Positions 37,755-48,347 of a DNA stretch of 64,000 nt are shown here, piece after piece. Within the stretch, counting starts at the first letter, position 1. Each line of letters begins with the position of its first letter. This stretch comes from Pseudomonas cyclaminis. GTDB lineage: Bacteria; Pseudomonadota; Gammaproteobacteria; Pseudomonadales; Pseudomonadaceae. The translations under genes were made by a program, and so were the position numbers. Where the stretch lies: NCBI RefSeq assembly GCF_015163715.1, contig NZ_JADDUM010000035.1, forward strand, positions 25,288 to 89,287, read 5' to 3'. The notes below the pieces were generated by a model. The model worked only from the letters and a program-made list of their open reading frames with translations, searched no databases and had not been told where the DNA came from.

Positions 37755-38042
37755 TTAATGCCCGCCAGCACACGTCGGCGAAGCGGGCGCCGCGCCGACT
37801 TGAGCCCATTCTTCAGGCGTATAGGTGTGCAGCGCCAGCGCATGAAATTCGCTCATCAGGTCACCCAGGGTGGCGTAGACCTTCTGGTGGCGCTTGACGC
37901 GGTTGAGCCCCTCGAACTGCTGGCTGACCAGCACGGCCTTGAAATGGGTCTGCAACCCACGGCTGTGCATATGGCTTTCATCCAGCACGCTCAAGTGTTG
38001 CGGGTCCAGGGCGGCGAGCGCCGTTTCGATACGCTGTTGCAT
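37755..38042 (-). CDS. bolA: BolA family protein
   Basis: A 95-residue protein; the ATG at 38042 has AGGA at a proper 6-base distance, whereas the ATG at 38048 directly abuts it. The BolA fold motifs are plain: SVLDESHMHSRGLQTHFKAV, FEGLNRVKRHQKVYATLGDL, and the terminal HALALHTYTPEEW. BolA proteins work with monothiol glutaredoxins in iron-sulfur handling and affect morphology and stress responses. The conserved His of the H-rich C-terminal strand is present. The last 12 residues (PASPTCAGGH) form a tail with a Cys and a His. The gene is 12 bases after the DUF2059 gene, in one operon, and marks the right border of the Tc insertion. Confidence 0.92.
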   Translation of the reverse strand: MQQRIETALAALDPQHLSVLDESHMHSRGLQTHFKAVLVSQQFEGLNRVKRHQKVYATLGDLMSEFHALALHTYTPEEWAQVGAAPASPTCAGGH

Positions 38043-38054
38043 GGTCATTCCTGC

Positions 38055-38570
38055 TTACTTCTTCTTGGCCGGGGCAGCTTTGGGCGACAGCTCGTTGGTC
38101 ATGTCTTCCAACAGCTTGTTGACCACTGGTACGGCGCTTTCCAGCTTGGCCTGGGTCATCTGTGCCGATTGCTGGGTCAGTTGCGGCATTTTTTCCAGGA
38201 CTTTCTTGCCCAGTGGCGACTGGTAGAACGCGACCAGGTCCTTGAGCTCGGATTCGCTGAAGTTGGTGGTGTAGAGTTTGACCATGTCCGGCTTGAGCTT
38301 CGGCCAGCCGATGGCTTGGTCCAGGGCGGCGTTGGCCTTGGCCTGGTAGCTGTCCAGGACGGACTGCTTGGCGGCAGGCGCCTTGGTCTGTTCGAAACGC
38401 TGGGCGAACATTTGCTGCACTTGCATGTACACCGGGGTACCCAGCTTGTCGGCATGGGCCAGGGTAAGGAAGGCTTCGGCACTGGCGTTGTGGCTGGCGG
38501 TATCGGCAAAAACCTGGCCGCTGGCGCAAACCAGAGCAACCGCGGTACAGATGGCACGAAGACGAGTCAT
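38055..38570 (-). CDS. Secreted DUF2059 protein
   Basis: A 171-residue protein with a clear signal peptide (MTRLRAICTAVALVCASGQVF, cleavage near ADT) and an all-helical mature part. FSESELKDLVAFYQSPLGKKVLEKMP is the conserved core of DUF2059. The C-terminus is lysine-rich (AAPAKKK). It should be periplasmic. The function of the family is not established. It is the first gene of a two-gene unit with bolA, and it keeps the position that a DUF2059 gene has between fumC and bolA in P. aeruginosa (PA0856, from memory). Confidence 0.8.
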   Translation of the reverse strand: MTRLRAICTAVALVCASGQVFADTASHNASAEAFLTLAHADKLGTPVYMQVQQMFAQRFEQTKAPAAKQSVLDSYQAKANAALDQAIGWPKLKPDMVKLYTTNFSESELKDLVAFYQSPLGKKVLEKMPQLTQQSAQMTQAKLESAVPVVNKLLEDMTNELSPKAAPAKKK

Positions 38571-38751
38571 CGAGTTTCCTTTCTAGCTGGCGAGGTAAGA
38601 CCCCAAGGGCGCCCATTCTGCGCCTAAAAAACCTCGCGGCTCAACCCCGAGCCTTGTCGGGCAAAGGATTGCCCGATGAAAAGTCTTTTAGGGAACCCAC
38701 CTGGCCGATCACGGCCTAAACTGCGCAAACGAACCTGAAGGAGTGTGCCCG

Positions 38752-40136
<1,385 letters not shown>

Positions 40137-40140
<4 letters not shown>

Positions 40141-41093
40141 GACGCCAAACGCAGCCGCCGGGCCTTGAGCCCGGCGAGCAGCGAGGGCGCCAGCGCAACC
40201 GTCGCCGAACCCAGCACCACCACCAGCGCCCCGGCATAACCCAGGGCGTTGATTTCTTCGGCCTGCACATAATCCGGCCACAGCCAGGCCGCCAGGGCCA
40301 CCGCCACAAAGGTCACCAGCGGCGTGAGCGCCAAGGTCGCACTCACCCGCGAGGCTTCCCAATGGGCCAGGGCTTCGGCAAACGCGCCGTAGGCCACCAG
40401 CGTATTCATGCAGCACGCCAACAGTAGCCAGCCTTGCAGCGGGCTCAGTTGCAGCGCCTCCAACGGATGGGCCCAAGGCGTGAGCAACAAGGCGCAGGCG
40501 AGGTAGATCACCATCATCACTTGCAGCGAATTCCACACCGTCAGCAATTGCTTCTGGCCCAGGGCGTAGAACACCCAGATCGACGTGGCGAGCAGGATCG
40601 TCAGCACGCCGGCGGTGTAGGCGCCGAGGGACGTCAGCAGTTCCTCCAGGCGCTGATTGAAGAACAGGCCGAAGCCTGCGATCAACACGATCAAGCCCAG
40701 CACCTGTCCACGGCTGAAACGCTCCTTGAACACAAACACGCTGGCGATCATCAAGAAGATCGGGCCCATCTGCACCACTAACTGGGCGGTGCCGGGGCTG
40801 AGCAGTTTCAGGCCGACCAGGTACAACACGTAGTTGCCCACCAGGCCGCACACGGCCATCGCCACCAGCCACCCGCCCTTGGGCCCGAGTACCTTGCGAC
40901 TGGGCAGGCGCTTGGTGGCGGCAAGGTAGACGAACAGGCACCCGCCGGCCACGGTGAGGCGAAACCAGGTGACGGTGATCGGGTCCATCACCTGCAGCAC
41001 CTGCTTGAGTTTGATCGGCAGAATGCCCCAGAGGAACGCGGTCAGCAGGGTCAGGAAAAAACCGTAGACCCAGCGGCCGGAAGAGATGTGCAT
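40137..41093 (-). CDS. EamA/DMT-family membrane transporter
   Basis: The ATG at 41093 ([13 protein letters not shown]) gives 318 residues. About ten hydrophobic helices in two repeats of five form the EamA duplication; the second starts near [20 protein letters not shown]. Typical residues are [20 protein letters not shown] and the PG/E segment ([19 protein letters not shown]). The family exports or imports small metabolites (amino acids, nucleosides, drugs) across the inner membrane. The substrate is unknown. It converges on fumC, which shares its last 4 bases, and lies 70 bases from the end of the fimbrial operon. Confidence 0.85.
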
Positions 41094-41163
41094 GAGTGCC
41101 CCAAAAACCAGAGGTGTAGGAGCACGCATTCTAGGGGTATGCAGTGCGCTTTGGGTACTCCCA

Positions 41164-42117
41164 TCACGGCACACCCATCACCAGCACTCCACTGCCGCTG
41201 ATCGCCCCAGGGGTCGGCAAAGAGCCGTTTCGCCGGACCAGGGAAAACGTGACGTCGTCCCCGCCCACACTGTTGGTGATGCGGGTCAGGAACGAACCGT
41301 TCACTTGAACCGCAGCGCCTGCACGGATAAGGGCCGTGCCTACGTCAAGGTTGGTCATCCTCAGCAGGCGCGAGTCAAACCCCGTTGAAGTCCCCCTGTA
41401 GGTAATGGTGATAGGCGTGGTGATACCGGGGTCCGGGCATGTGTAGGTGAGCCTGAGGTTGGTGCGGATGGTCGTGGTGAGCGGATCGCTGCCCATGGCC
41501 CGCTGGTGTACGTTGCCGAAGTCGATGTTGATCGGGTTGTTGTTGTTGATGGTGCAGGTTGATGGGGACAGTTCGAAGTTGTTGGCGGCGGTGTAGGTGA
41601 CGGTGAGTTGCGGCCGCGTGGCGTCGTAGTTGTTCGAACTGGTGAGGCGTAAAAGGCCGAGGCTGTCGCCTATTCGAACGTTGATCGGATTAGACGGGTT
41701 ATTGCGTACCAAAATGTAGGGGGTGATGTTGATCGGGTAACCGATCCCGTTGTTGGGCATCGTGGCGACCCGAATACCCGCGGGAACCGGAACGTTTTGG
41801 AACGCCCCGTTGATTCGCAAACCGGCCCGTTCGCTGGCGAATTTGGGACCCGGCGTCCAGGGTGCACCTGAGTTGTTGCCGGTTTCCCAGAAGTCTGCCC
41901 CCCAAGCGGGACCCGCACCTGCGGTGAATCGGCATTCGAGCCGTGCGCCTTCCATCAGAATCCTCGTGCGATCACCGTCGAGTCGCACACTCACGGGTAC
42001 GGTCAGGTGAGTAACACGCGCCCATTCACCGCCATTGACGCGACAATCAACGGCCCAGGCCGTTGTCGTAACAGCAGTCAGGACGAGAAGCACAATGGCT
42101 CCATATAGTCGTTTCAT
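41164..42117 (-). CDS. Fimbrial tip adhesin (two-domain, PapG/FimH-type position)
   Basis: A 317-residue secreted protein starting at ATG 42117, with a signal peptide (MKRLYGAIVLLVLTAVTTTA, cleavage near WAV). It is twice the size of the other subunits. The first 190 residues form an N-terminal domain with two Cys (VDCRVNGGEW, RLECRFTAG). From NNFELSPSTCTIN onward it looks like a pilin domain with Cys in STCTI and YTCPDPG. It ends in a short beta strand (GVLVMGVP). It is the last gene of the operon, where pap-like systems put the adhesin. The receptor is unknown, and the N-terminal domain does not resemble an adhesin I know. Confidence 0.75.
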   Translation of the reverse strand: MKRLYGAIVLLVLTAVTTTAWAVDCRVNGGEWARVTHLTVPVSVRLDGDRTRILMEGARLECRFTAGAGPAWGADFWETGNNSGAPWTPGPKFASERAGLRINGAFQNVPVPAGIRVATMPNNGIGYPINITPYILVRNNPSNPINVRIGDSLGLLRLTSSNNYDATRPQLTVTYTAANNFELSPSTCTINNNNPINIDFGNVHQRAMGSDPLTTTIRTNLRLTYTCPDPGITTPITITYRGTSTGFDSRLLRMTNLDVGTALIRAGAAVQVNGSFLTRITNSVGGDDVTFSLVRRNGSLPTPGAISGSGVLVMGVP

Positions 42118-42194
42118 TTTAATCTCTCGTTGCGCTTGTCTATCCAGATACCGCCCACCGAACATTCAGTCCGTGTTTTGACGATTGTTCGCAG

Positions 42195-42743
42195 CTACGG
42201 GTAATCCAACGTAAACGTCGAGGTCACCGTGTACGCGCCATGCCCTATGGTCTGATCACGGATGGCATTCGGCTCACCCTGCACGTAGGCCTTGAGCTCA
42301 ATCACGTTGTTGCCATTGCTCAGCACCTGTTCGTCGCTGACGGCATTGAGGGGCAATGGCTTGTCACTCGGCGTCTCGATTCCTATCCCAATGCCCGAGG
42401 CGCCACTGCCACCGTCCAGGGCAAGCAATCCGGGCAGCGCCGTATTTTCCCTGCCGCCGAACATGATGGTGACGGTGTTGCCGACCGCGGTGTTGCAGTC
42501 GTCCAGGTGCAACCTGAACCCTTTGCCCCGTGAACGGGTATTGATGTAGAGGTGCTTGCTGGTCAGGTCCCAGAGTTCCAGCGTGATGGCCTCATCGCCG
42601 GGCCGAATGGTGCAGGCCTGCTCAACCAGGTTGCCCTTGAAACTCAGGTTGTCCGCCGCCTGCCCCGTGGGCATCAGGCCGAAGGTGAGCAGAAACACCA
42701 GCCCAACACAGGACCAACACTTATGAACAATTTCATGTCGCAT
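42195..42743 (-). CDS. Minor fimbrial subunit
   Basis: A 182-residue pilin with a signal peptide ending near GQAAD. The donor-strand region is the short N-terminal DNLSFKGNLVEQACTI, with a conserved disulfide (ACTI and LDDCNTAV). The C-terminus, TVTSTFTLDYP, has the family's alternating hydrophobic beta-zipper that binds the chaperone. It sits between the paralogous pair and the adhesin, so it may be the adaptor joining the adhesin to the tip. Eleven bases separate it from the gene before. Confidence 0.8.
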   Translation of the reverse strand: MRHEIVHKCWSCVGLVFLLTFGLMPTGQAADNLSFKGNLVEQACTIRPGDEAITLELWDLTSKHLYINTRSRGKGFRLHLDDCNTAVGNTVTIMFGGRENTALPGLLALDGGSGASGIGIGIETPSDKPLPLNAVSDEQVLSNGNNVIELKAYVQGEPNAIRDQTIGHGAYTVTSTFTLDYP

Positions 42744-42754
42744 GGACTCAACTC

Positions 42755-43234
42755 CTACTGGTATTCGGCCAACAGCGTGGCCACCGCCGAAAACCTGGCG
42801 GGCGTCAGAATTGCACCTGGCCGCTTGACCGGCACCACTTCCAATGTCGGCGGTGACGACAACGTGATGTCCAGCGGCGTGTTGAGCCGAAACGGCACGT
42901 TGTTCTGGAAAATCCGAATGCCCAACTCAGGCACACTGGTCTGCACCGCAGCGCCATCAAACGCTGTCGAGGTGCCGTTGACGCTTAACTTCAGCACCCA
43001 GGGCAGTGTGTCGGTACCACAACTGAGGGTGTAGCCAACGCCCTTGCGGTACTTCACGCCATCGACGCGTTTTACGCCGACGTCTCCAAAATCCACTTCA
43101 ATCGTGTTCCCCGCATCAATGGTGCACGGAGGCGGCTCATTGAGTGTTCCACTGAACGTCAAATTGGCTGACGCACCACTGCAAAGGCCAAGGGAACACA
43201 AGGCGAGCAACGCTCGCCGTTGCCAATCGCTCAT
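42755..43234 (-). CDS. Minor fimbrial subunit, paralogue A
   Basis: A 159-residue pilin starting at ATG 43234 with GAGG upstream; the signal peptide ends near SGASAN. Motifs are EPPPCTIDAGNTIEVDFGDV, RVDGVKYRK and VEVVPVKRPGA-type, ending in ATLLAEYQ. The mature protein is clearly related to the next gene (RVDGVNYRR, AVPVKRAGS, AILVVEYQ), showing a tandem duplication. Such subunits occupy the tip fibrillum in pap-like systems (PapE/PapF/PapK). Start and stop lie within 13 bases of the neighbours. Confidence 0.8.
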   Translation of the reverse strand: MSDWQRRALLALCSLGLCSGASANLTFSGTLNEPPPCTIDAGNTIEVDFGDVGVKRVDGVKYRKGVGYTLSCGTDTLPWVLKLSVNGTSTAFDGAAVQTSVPELGIRIFQNNVPFRLNTPLDITLSSPPTLEVVPVKRPGAILTPARFSAVATLLAEYQ

Positions 43235-43247
43235 TGATCGTTCCTCT

Positions 43248-43742
43248 TCATTGATATTCGACGACAAGGATCGCGGCGGCATCGAACGCCCCACCCGTGA
43301 GTGTGCTTCCCGCGCGTTTGACAGGCACCGCCTGCACCACAGGGAAGTTTGGATGGGTAAAATTCACCGCAGTATTGAGCGGCCAGTCCGCACCATTCAC
43401 AAACAGCTTCACCCCCAGGTCCGGCTTGCGGGTCAAGAGCACACGGCTGTCGAACGAAGCGCCCGGCCCCTTGAGTTCCAGCGTCATCGCGTTGCTGAAC
43501 GGCGCGCCGCAGGTGACCGTGTAAGGCACATTGCGACGGTAGTTGACCCCGTCAACCCGTGACGTCAGCAGGTCATTGCCAAACGGCACATCCAACGTAC
43601 TGCCACCGTTGATGACACACGGCGGTGGCGCGATGATGACCGCGCGGACGGTCAGGCTGGTCTCGGCCTGCACACCTTGGCTGACGGTCCACAGCACGCA
43701 ACTGCCGATAAAAATGGCTCGCGAGCCGATTGATTTAGCCAT
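43248..43742 (-). CDS. Minor fimbrial subunit, paralogue B
   Basis: A 164-residue pilin. The ATG at 43742 (MAKSIGSRAIFIGS) has AAGGG 7 bases upstream; a start at 43760 overlapping the previous stop is possible. The signal peptide ends near GVQAE. The mature sequence has APPPCVINGGSTLDVPFGND and the second Cys in TVTCGAPFS, ending in AILVVEYQ. It is paralogous to the 42755-43234 product. The two differ mainly in the central strands, suggesting they hold different places in the tip. Confidence 0.8.
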   Translation of the reverse strand: MAKSIGSRAIFIGSCVLWTVSQGVQAETSLTVRAVIIAPPPCVINGGSTLDVPFGNDLLTSRVDGVNYRRNVPYTVTCGAPFSNAMTLELKGPGASFDSRVLLTRKPDLGVKLFVNGADWPLNTAVNFTHPNFPVVQAVPVKRAGSTLTGGAFDAAAILVVEYQ

Positions 43743-43752
43743 CGCTTTGCCC

Positions 43753-44334
43753 TTACTCATAATTGAGCCTGAATTCCACCACGGCCCTGAATACGCCACT
43801 GGTCAACGGCGCGGAGGTGCGCGTGGGCCGAACCTTCCAGGTCTGGGTGTTGCGGCCAATGGGCAAAAACAGCGGTTCGCCCCTTGAGCCCAACTGCACA
43901 TCACGACCCAGGGCATCAGTCAGATGCAGGCCCATCCCGGTGATCCCCTGCACTTTGACCAGCCGAGGGTCCTCGTCATCGGCAGGCGCGCTGAACGCGA
44001 CCGACAACACGGGTTGGTAAGCACTCCATGCCAGGTTCCCCGTACGTTCGCTGCGCACCCGGCCCGCGGTGCGCTGGCAATCGGTAAAACGCAGCTGGAA
44101 TGCCTTGGCTGTCGCCTGGTCACCCGGCCGTTGCAACTGGCTGGTCGAGACAGCGTCCAGGTCAACCGTCTGATGCAGCGATGCCATCTCCAGGCTGCAA
44201 GGCGACTCATGCATGGCGCCGAGCACATTGAGCAGCCCACTCATGCCTTCGATATCCTCTTCATCCTCGGCATGCGCGCCCACCGCCAGGATCCACAGCA
44301 GGCCGCCCAAGACTTTCACACGTTGCGACGTCAT
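43753..44334 (-). CDS. Fimbrial subunit (PapH/PapJ-like group)
   Basis: A 193-residue secreted protein with a signal peptide (MTSQRVKVLGGLLWILAVGA, then HAE) followed by an unusual acidic EDEEDIEGM stretch. The pilin core contains SPCSLEMASLHQTVDLD and AFQLRFTDCQRT, which align with CGLELGSVDQTI and PFQLRLVNCSLT in the product at 47734-48294. The C-terminus VVEFRLNYE is chaperone-binding. GGAGAAGG precedes the ATG. It follows the chaperone by 21 bases. A minor or regulatory subunit is likely. Confidence 0.75.
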   Translation of the reverse strand: MTSQRVKVLGGLLWILAVGAHAEDEEDIEGMSGLLNVLGAMHESPCSLEMASLHQTVDLDAVSTSQLQRPGDQATAKAFQLRFTDCQRTAGRVRSERTGNLAWSAYQPVLSVAFSAPADDEDPRLVKVQGITGMGLHLTDALGRDVQLGSRGEPLFLPIGRNTQTWKVRPTRTSAPLTSGVFRAVVEFRLNYE

Positions 44335-44355
44335 AACCTTCTCCCGCAGCAGGCA

Positions 44356-45114
44356 TTACTTATCAGACGATGAGGCCTGCACGTTGACGTTGCACGTGCC
44401 GCCCGTGCAGGTGAAGGCCAGCAGCGGACGACCACCGTAATCATTCACGTAGGTCAGATAAGGCGTGCTGCCCAATGCAGTGGCCGTTGGCCCCAGCATC
44501 AGCGCACCCTTGGGCGGGACCATCAGGGGCGCAAAGCCCGGTACGGTTTTACCCTCCTTGCTGCTGCGCGCATCGACCAGGGTCACGTAGTAAGGCGTAG
44601 GGTTATTGACCCGGTATTGATCGCCTTCCCGGGTGAGGGTCAATTGCTGCTGCCAAGGGTTGGAAAAGTCCTGCTGGCTCGGCGTGATCGCTTGCGGTCG
44701 GTAGAACAACTTGACGCGGGTCTGCAACGCAATTTGCAAGGTGTTGGATTTATCGCTGCGTGGCGGGATTTCCCTCAAGTTGAAGTAGTAGACCGTCTCT
44801 CGGTCCTGCGGCAACGATTTGGCCGCCGGTAATGCCTGGACTTTGACCTGGCTTTGTTTGCCCGGCTCCAATCGTTGAACCGGTGGCAGCACGATCAAGG
44901 GCGAGGTTATTTTTTCCCCCGCTTCATCCTCGATCCAGCCCTGGGCCAAATACGGCAACTGCGTATTGTTGTTGGTGATGTTCACGCTGGTAGCGTCTTT
45001 GCCACCGTCGAAAATCACGCGGGTACGGTCCAGGCCCACCGCGGCGTTGACGCTCTGGCTCAAGCCCAGGGCCAGCAGCAAGGCGCTGGAGGTAACGTGT
45101 TTATTAAGCATCAT
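44356..45114 (-). CDS. Periplasmic fimbrial chaperone (PapD-like)
   Basis: A 252-residue protein with a signal peptide (cleavage near VNAAV) and two immunoglobulin-like domains. The family signature is well conserved: GLDRTRVIFDGGKDATSVNI at the mature N-terminus, YYFNLREIPPRSDKSNTL and LQIALQTRVKLFYRP, which include the Arg and Lys that anchor the subunit's C-terminus. It stabilises pilins in the periplasm by donor-strand complementation and delivers them to the usher. Its ATG overlaps the usher's stop by 4 bases (ATGA), a coupled pair. Confidence 0.92.
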   Translation of the reverse strand: MMLNKHVTSSALLLALGLSQSVNAAVGLDRTRVIFDGGKDATSVNITNNNTQLPYLAQGWIEDEAGEKITSPLIVLPPVQRLEPGKQSQVKVQALPAAKSLPQDRETVYYFNLREIPPRSDKSNTLQIALQTRVKLFYRPQAITPSQQDFSNPWQQQLTLTREGDQYRVNNPTPYYVTLVDARSSKEGKTVPGFAPLMVPPKGALMLGPTATALGSTPYLTYVNDYGGRPLLAFTCTGGTCNVNVQASSSDK

Positions 45115-47713
45115 GAGGCTGTGTTCTCCGTATCGTTGGGCTCACCGGTCAACGCGGCCGGCTCGGGCGAGGATGGGGCAGCTGCGACGGCCTGGCAGCG
45201 CAGTTGCAGGGCATCGGTCAAGCCGTCAGCAGGCAAGACGACGGGGAGCGTGAGGATGCATCGCTCATCACCGCCCCAACTGACGACCATTTGCTCGCCA
45301 GCCTGAATGCCGCTCAGGTAGACATTGCCGCCGTCATTCACAATCCCGGTGTCCTGCTGTTTCAGGTTCTTCACTGTCGCGCCGAAGGGCGGTGAGCTGC
45401 CATCCGGCAGGCGCAGCACGCCATGGCCTTTTCCCCGGCAATCACATCCAGCGCGCGGTAACCAATCGCCCCTTCGGTGAGGGTCAGTTGCGTGACGGAT
45501 TGGGTCGCTTCGACATTGCTCGGCAAGCGCTCCAGATCAACACTGGCCGCCGTACGCTGATAGCTGCTGATGTCGGAAATGACCGCCTTGCCGAAGGCGT
45601 TACTGCGGGTGGGTGCGCCGTAACCCCGCACGGGAACATCGGGCACGCCGCCGGTATCGATCATCAGGCGGGTGCCGCCGGTACTCGTGGTGCGGTGCAA
45701 TGCAGCGCCATACGGGGTGAGCGTGCCCCCCCCGCGCGCAGACACACCGAGGGTCCTGAAGCCGCCCTCTTGGGTACTGGCGCTCAGATCAATATCGGCC
45801 TGGTCGCCCATATGGCTCAGGTAACCACTGGCGGACGTGTTGCTTGCACTGAGCTGGTAACTGTTGCGCTCATCCAGGCGATCGCTGTAGCGCGTGGCAA
45901 CGTTGTTTCTGCCGGCGGCCCTGTTGGCATCCAGCGACAGTGTGCCGGTACGCCCCAATGGCAGGCTGACCGTGAGCGCCATCCCGTTGTCGCGGTAGTT
46001 GTATTCCTGAGTACGGAACATATTCAGGGACAGGCTCATGTTTTTTACCGAACCCACATTGAAGTAACGCGACAGCGACAGGTTCCAACGCTGAGTGTCC
46101 GGCCGGTCCCAATAGGTTTGTTTGTGGTAACTGGCGTAGACCGTGGCGCTCAGATCACGCAGCTGCTTGTTGACCGTCACCGTATAAAGCGCCTTGCTGC
46201 CGCCAATAGGCATCCAACCCTCATCGGGATCCCGATAATCCCCGCGCCCGCCAAGTTCGCCGTTCAACCCGTAATGCCGAGCATCCAGGTATTCACTCAT
46301 GCTCAGGAAATTCTTCTCGGAAAACCGGTAACCGGCAAAAGTCACCTGGCTGTCGTACTCCTCAAAGTTCTTGGAGTATTGAAGGCGATAGGATTTACCA
46401 GAAAGCGTCTCGCCCCACACATTGGCATGAGACTGCGTCACATCCAGCGAGACGGCCCCGAACGAAAGCAAGTCGCGCCCGGCCCCGACGGACAACGCCC
46501 GATAGTTGTTATCGGTCACTGCGCCGCCAAACAACGACCAGCCATTGCTGACGCCCCAGGAAAACTCGCCCGTACCGAAAAAGTCGCCATCGGAGCCGTA
46601 CTGGAGATTGGACGGTCGCCCCGCCGCCAACTTGTAACGCACCTGTCCGGGGCGTGTCAGGTAGGGCACGCCGGCCGTATCGATCTGGAAGCTGTGTACC
46701 GTGCCGTCCTGTTCTTCGACCCGCACGTCCAGTTTGCCCGTCACCGCGTCTTGCAAGTCTTGAATGCGAAACGGACCTGCCGCGACCAGGGTTTCGTAGA
46801 GCACACGCCCCTGCTGGCTGATGATGACTTTTGCATTGGTTTTGGCCACGCCGACCACTTCCGGCGCGTAACCCCGCAAGTTAGGTGGCAACTGGCTTTC
46901 ATCCGAGTTGAGCGCGGCACCGGTAAAACGAAAGCTGTCGAACAGATCCGAGTACAGGTAGTTCTCACCCACCAGCAGGCGCGCCTTCAGCGCAGGGATG
47001 GCGCGATACGCGTAGTAGCGGCTCCACTCCAGCTTTTGAGGCCCGGCCGCCTCCTGCCGACCGCGCTCCACACGCCCCTGCCAATCGGCCCGCAAGCGCC
47101 AGGCGCCGGCATTGGCTCCGACGGTGCCGTTGCCGCTGAGGTTATTGCGGTTGCCATCGCCCCTCTGGTAGTTGGACTGCGCCGTCAGGCTGTAGTCAAT
47201 CAACAGCCCCGGCACGCCCTCATCCCATCGGGAGGGCGGGTCCCAGTTCATGGCGTTGTACTCAAGATATGCCTGAGGCAAGTTGATGCTCAACGTGGAG
47301 CTCGCCAGATCACCCGTGACCTCCATGCCAGGCAGGCTTTGAATGTCCAAGCACTCACCGCCCTTCCACCATATAAGTTTGCTGGCCTCGGAAACTTTCA
47401 AGCCCAACTGTTCCACAAGACTGTGAGATAAACAGGCCTGGCTGCCTTTAGGATCTTTATCGGGGGGATAGAACGCCACCGGTTGTTCAGCAATCGGCTG
47501 GCCGTTGATGTGCACAACCATCGAATAAGTACCGGGTAAAATAAAGCCGCTGCGCGCAAATTGAGACAAGTCAATATTGGTGCGATCAACCAGGTCGAGA
47601 ACGTCGGTATTAAACTCGATATCTGCGGCCCCCATTGCAGTTCCCGCCAGTGACATCAGCCCGCTAAACAGACCAGGGCGCAGCGTATTTTTGATCTTCG
47701 CTGTATTCAACAT
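45111..47713 (-). pseudogene. Outer-membrane fimbrial usher, one frameshift
   Basis: The usher forms the outer-membrane pore through which pilins are assembled. The ATG at 47713 (MLNTAKIKNTLRPGLFSGLM) gives a signal peptide ending near AMGAA; a TTG at 47737 overlapping the preceding stop is an alternative. The N-terminal domain (FNTDVLDLVDRTNIDLSQF), the beta-barrel (YRLQYSKNFEEYDSQ) and the plug are normal. Near residue 765, DVIAGEKAMA is followed by a one-base loss at 45419, after which LRLPDGSSPPFGATV resumes in the next frame to the end, including the C-terminal domain. With one base restored it has 867 residues. I read it as a sequencing error or very recent mutation. Confidence 0.87.
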
Positions 47714-47733
47714 GAAAGCCTGTCCATCACTAT

Positions 47734-48294
47734 TCAAAAGTATTCCAACCTGAACCGCACTGCGGCACTGTGGGCCCCCACCACCAGCGGCAGTCCATTA
47801 CCGACCAGATAGAATCTGTAGTTGAGTGTCATATCGCCCTCGGCCAACGGCGTCGGCGTCATGCGTTGTCCTGGAATGCTCTCTTCGCCGGCGGCATCCA
47901 CAATGTGCAAGGCAACGCCCTGGGAAGCGCCAAAGACAGCAAAGGAGAGCCCGGACCTGTCGGTAGGGCCGTCAAACGTCACTCGCATATGCTCCCAATC
48001 AGGCAAGGTTCCCCCTGGGCGCAAGGGGTCCGGACGCGTCAGCGAGCAATTGACCAGGCGCAACTGGAAGGGATGGTCCTCACCCCGCGCGTTGCGTAAC
48101 AGCCGGCCAACCGGCTCCGGCGGCATCTCGATGGTTTGATCGACACTGCCCAGTTCCAGCCCGCAGGCTGAGTCAATGACCTCTCCCCCCAACAGGACGA
48201 CCCCTTCGCCCTGCGAAGACGCCTGGGCGAAGACGCAAGGGTTGATCAACGTCGTCAATGAAGAGGCGAGAGCGAAACGAATGAATGTGTTCAC
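47734..48294 (-). CDS. Fimbrial subunit, PapH-like (possible anchor/terminator)
   Basis: A 186-residue pilin starting at GTG 48294, with a signal peptide (MNTFIRFALASSLTTLINPC, then VFAQ). Cys pairs lie in SACGLELGSVDQ and RLVNCSLTRPD. It stands between the major pilin and the usher, which is the place of papH in pap operons; PapH ends the fibre and anchors it to the cell. Its last strand (AAVRFRLEYF) is chaperone-binding. No direct evidence distinguishes an anchor from an ordinary minor subunit. Confidence 0.75.
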   Translation of the reverse strand: MNTFIRFALASSLTTLINPCVFAQASSQGEGVVLLGGEVIDSACGLELGSVDQTIEMPPEPVGRLLRNARGEDHPFQLRLVNCSLTRPDPLRPGGTLPDWEHMRVTFDGPTDRSGLSFAVFGASQGVALHIVDAAGEESIPGQRMTPTPLAEGDMTLNYRFYLVGNGLPLVVGAHSAAVRFRLEYF

Positions 48295-48347
48295 CTGGAT
48301 CTCCCGTCAGCGTCCCCCCCGCCACACTCGGTGACGGGGGGAAAAAC

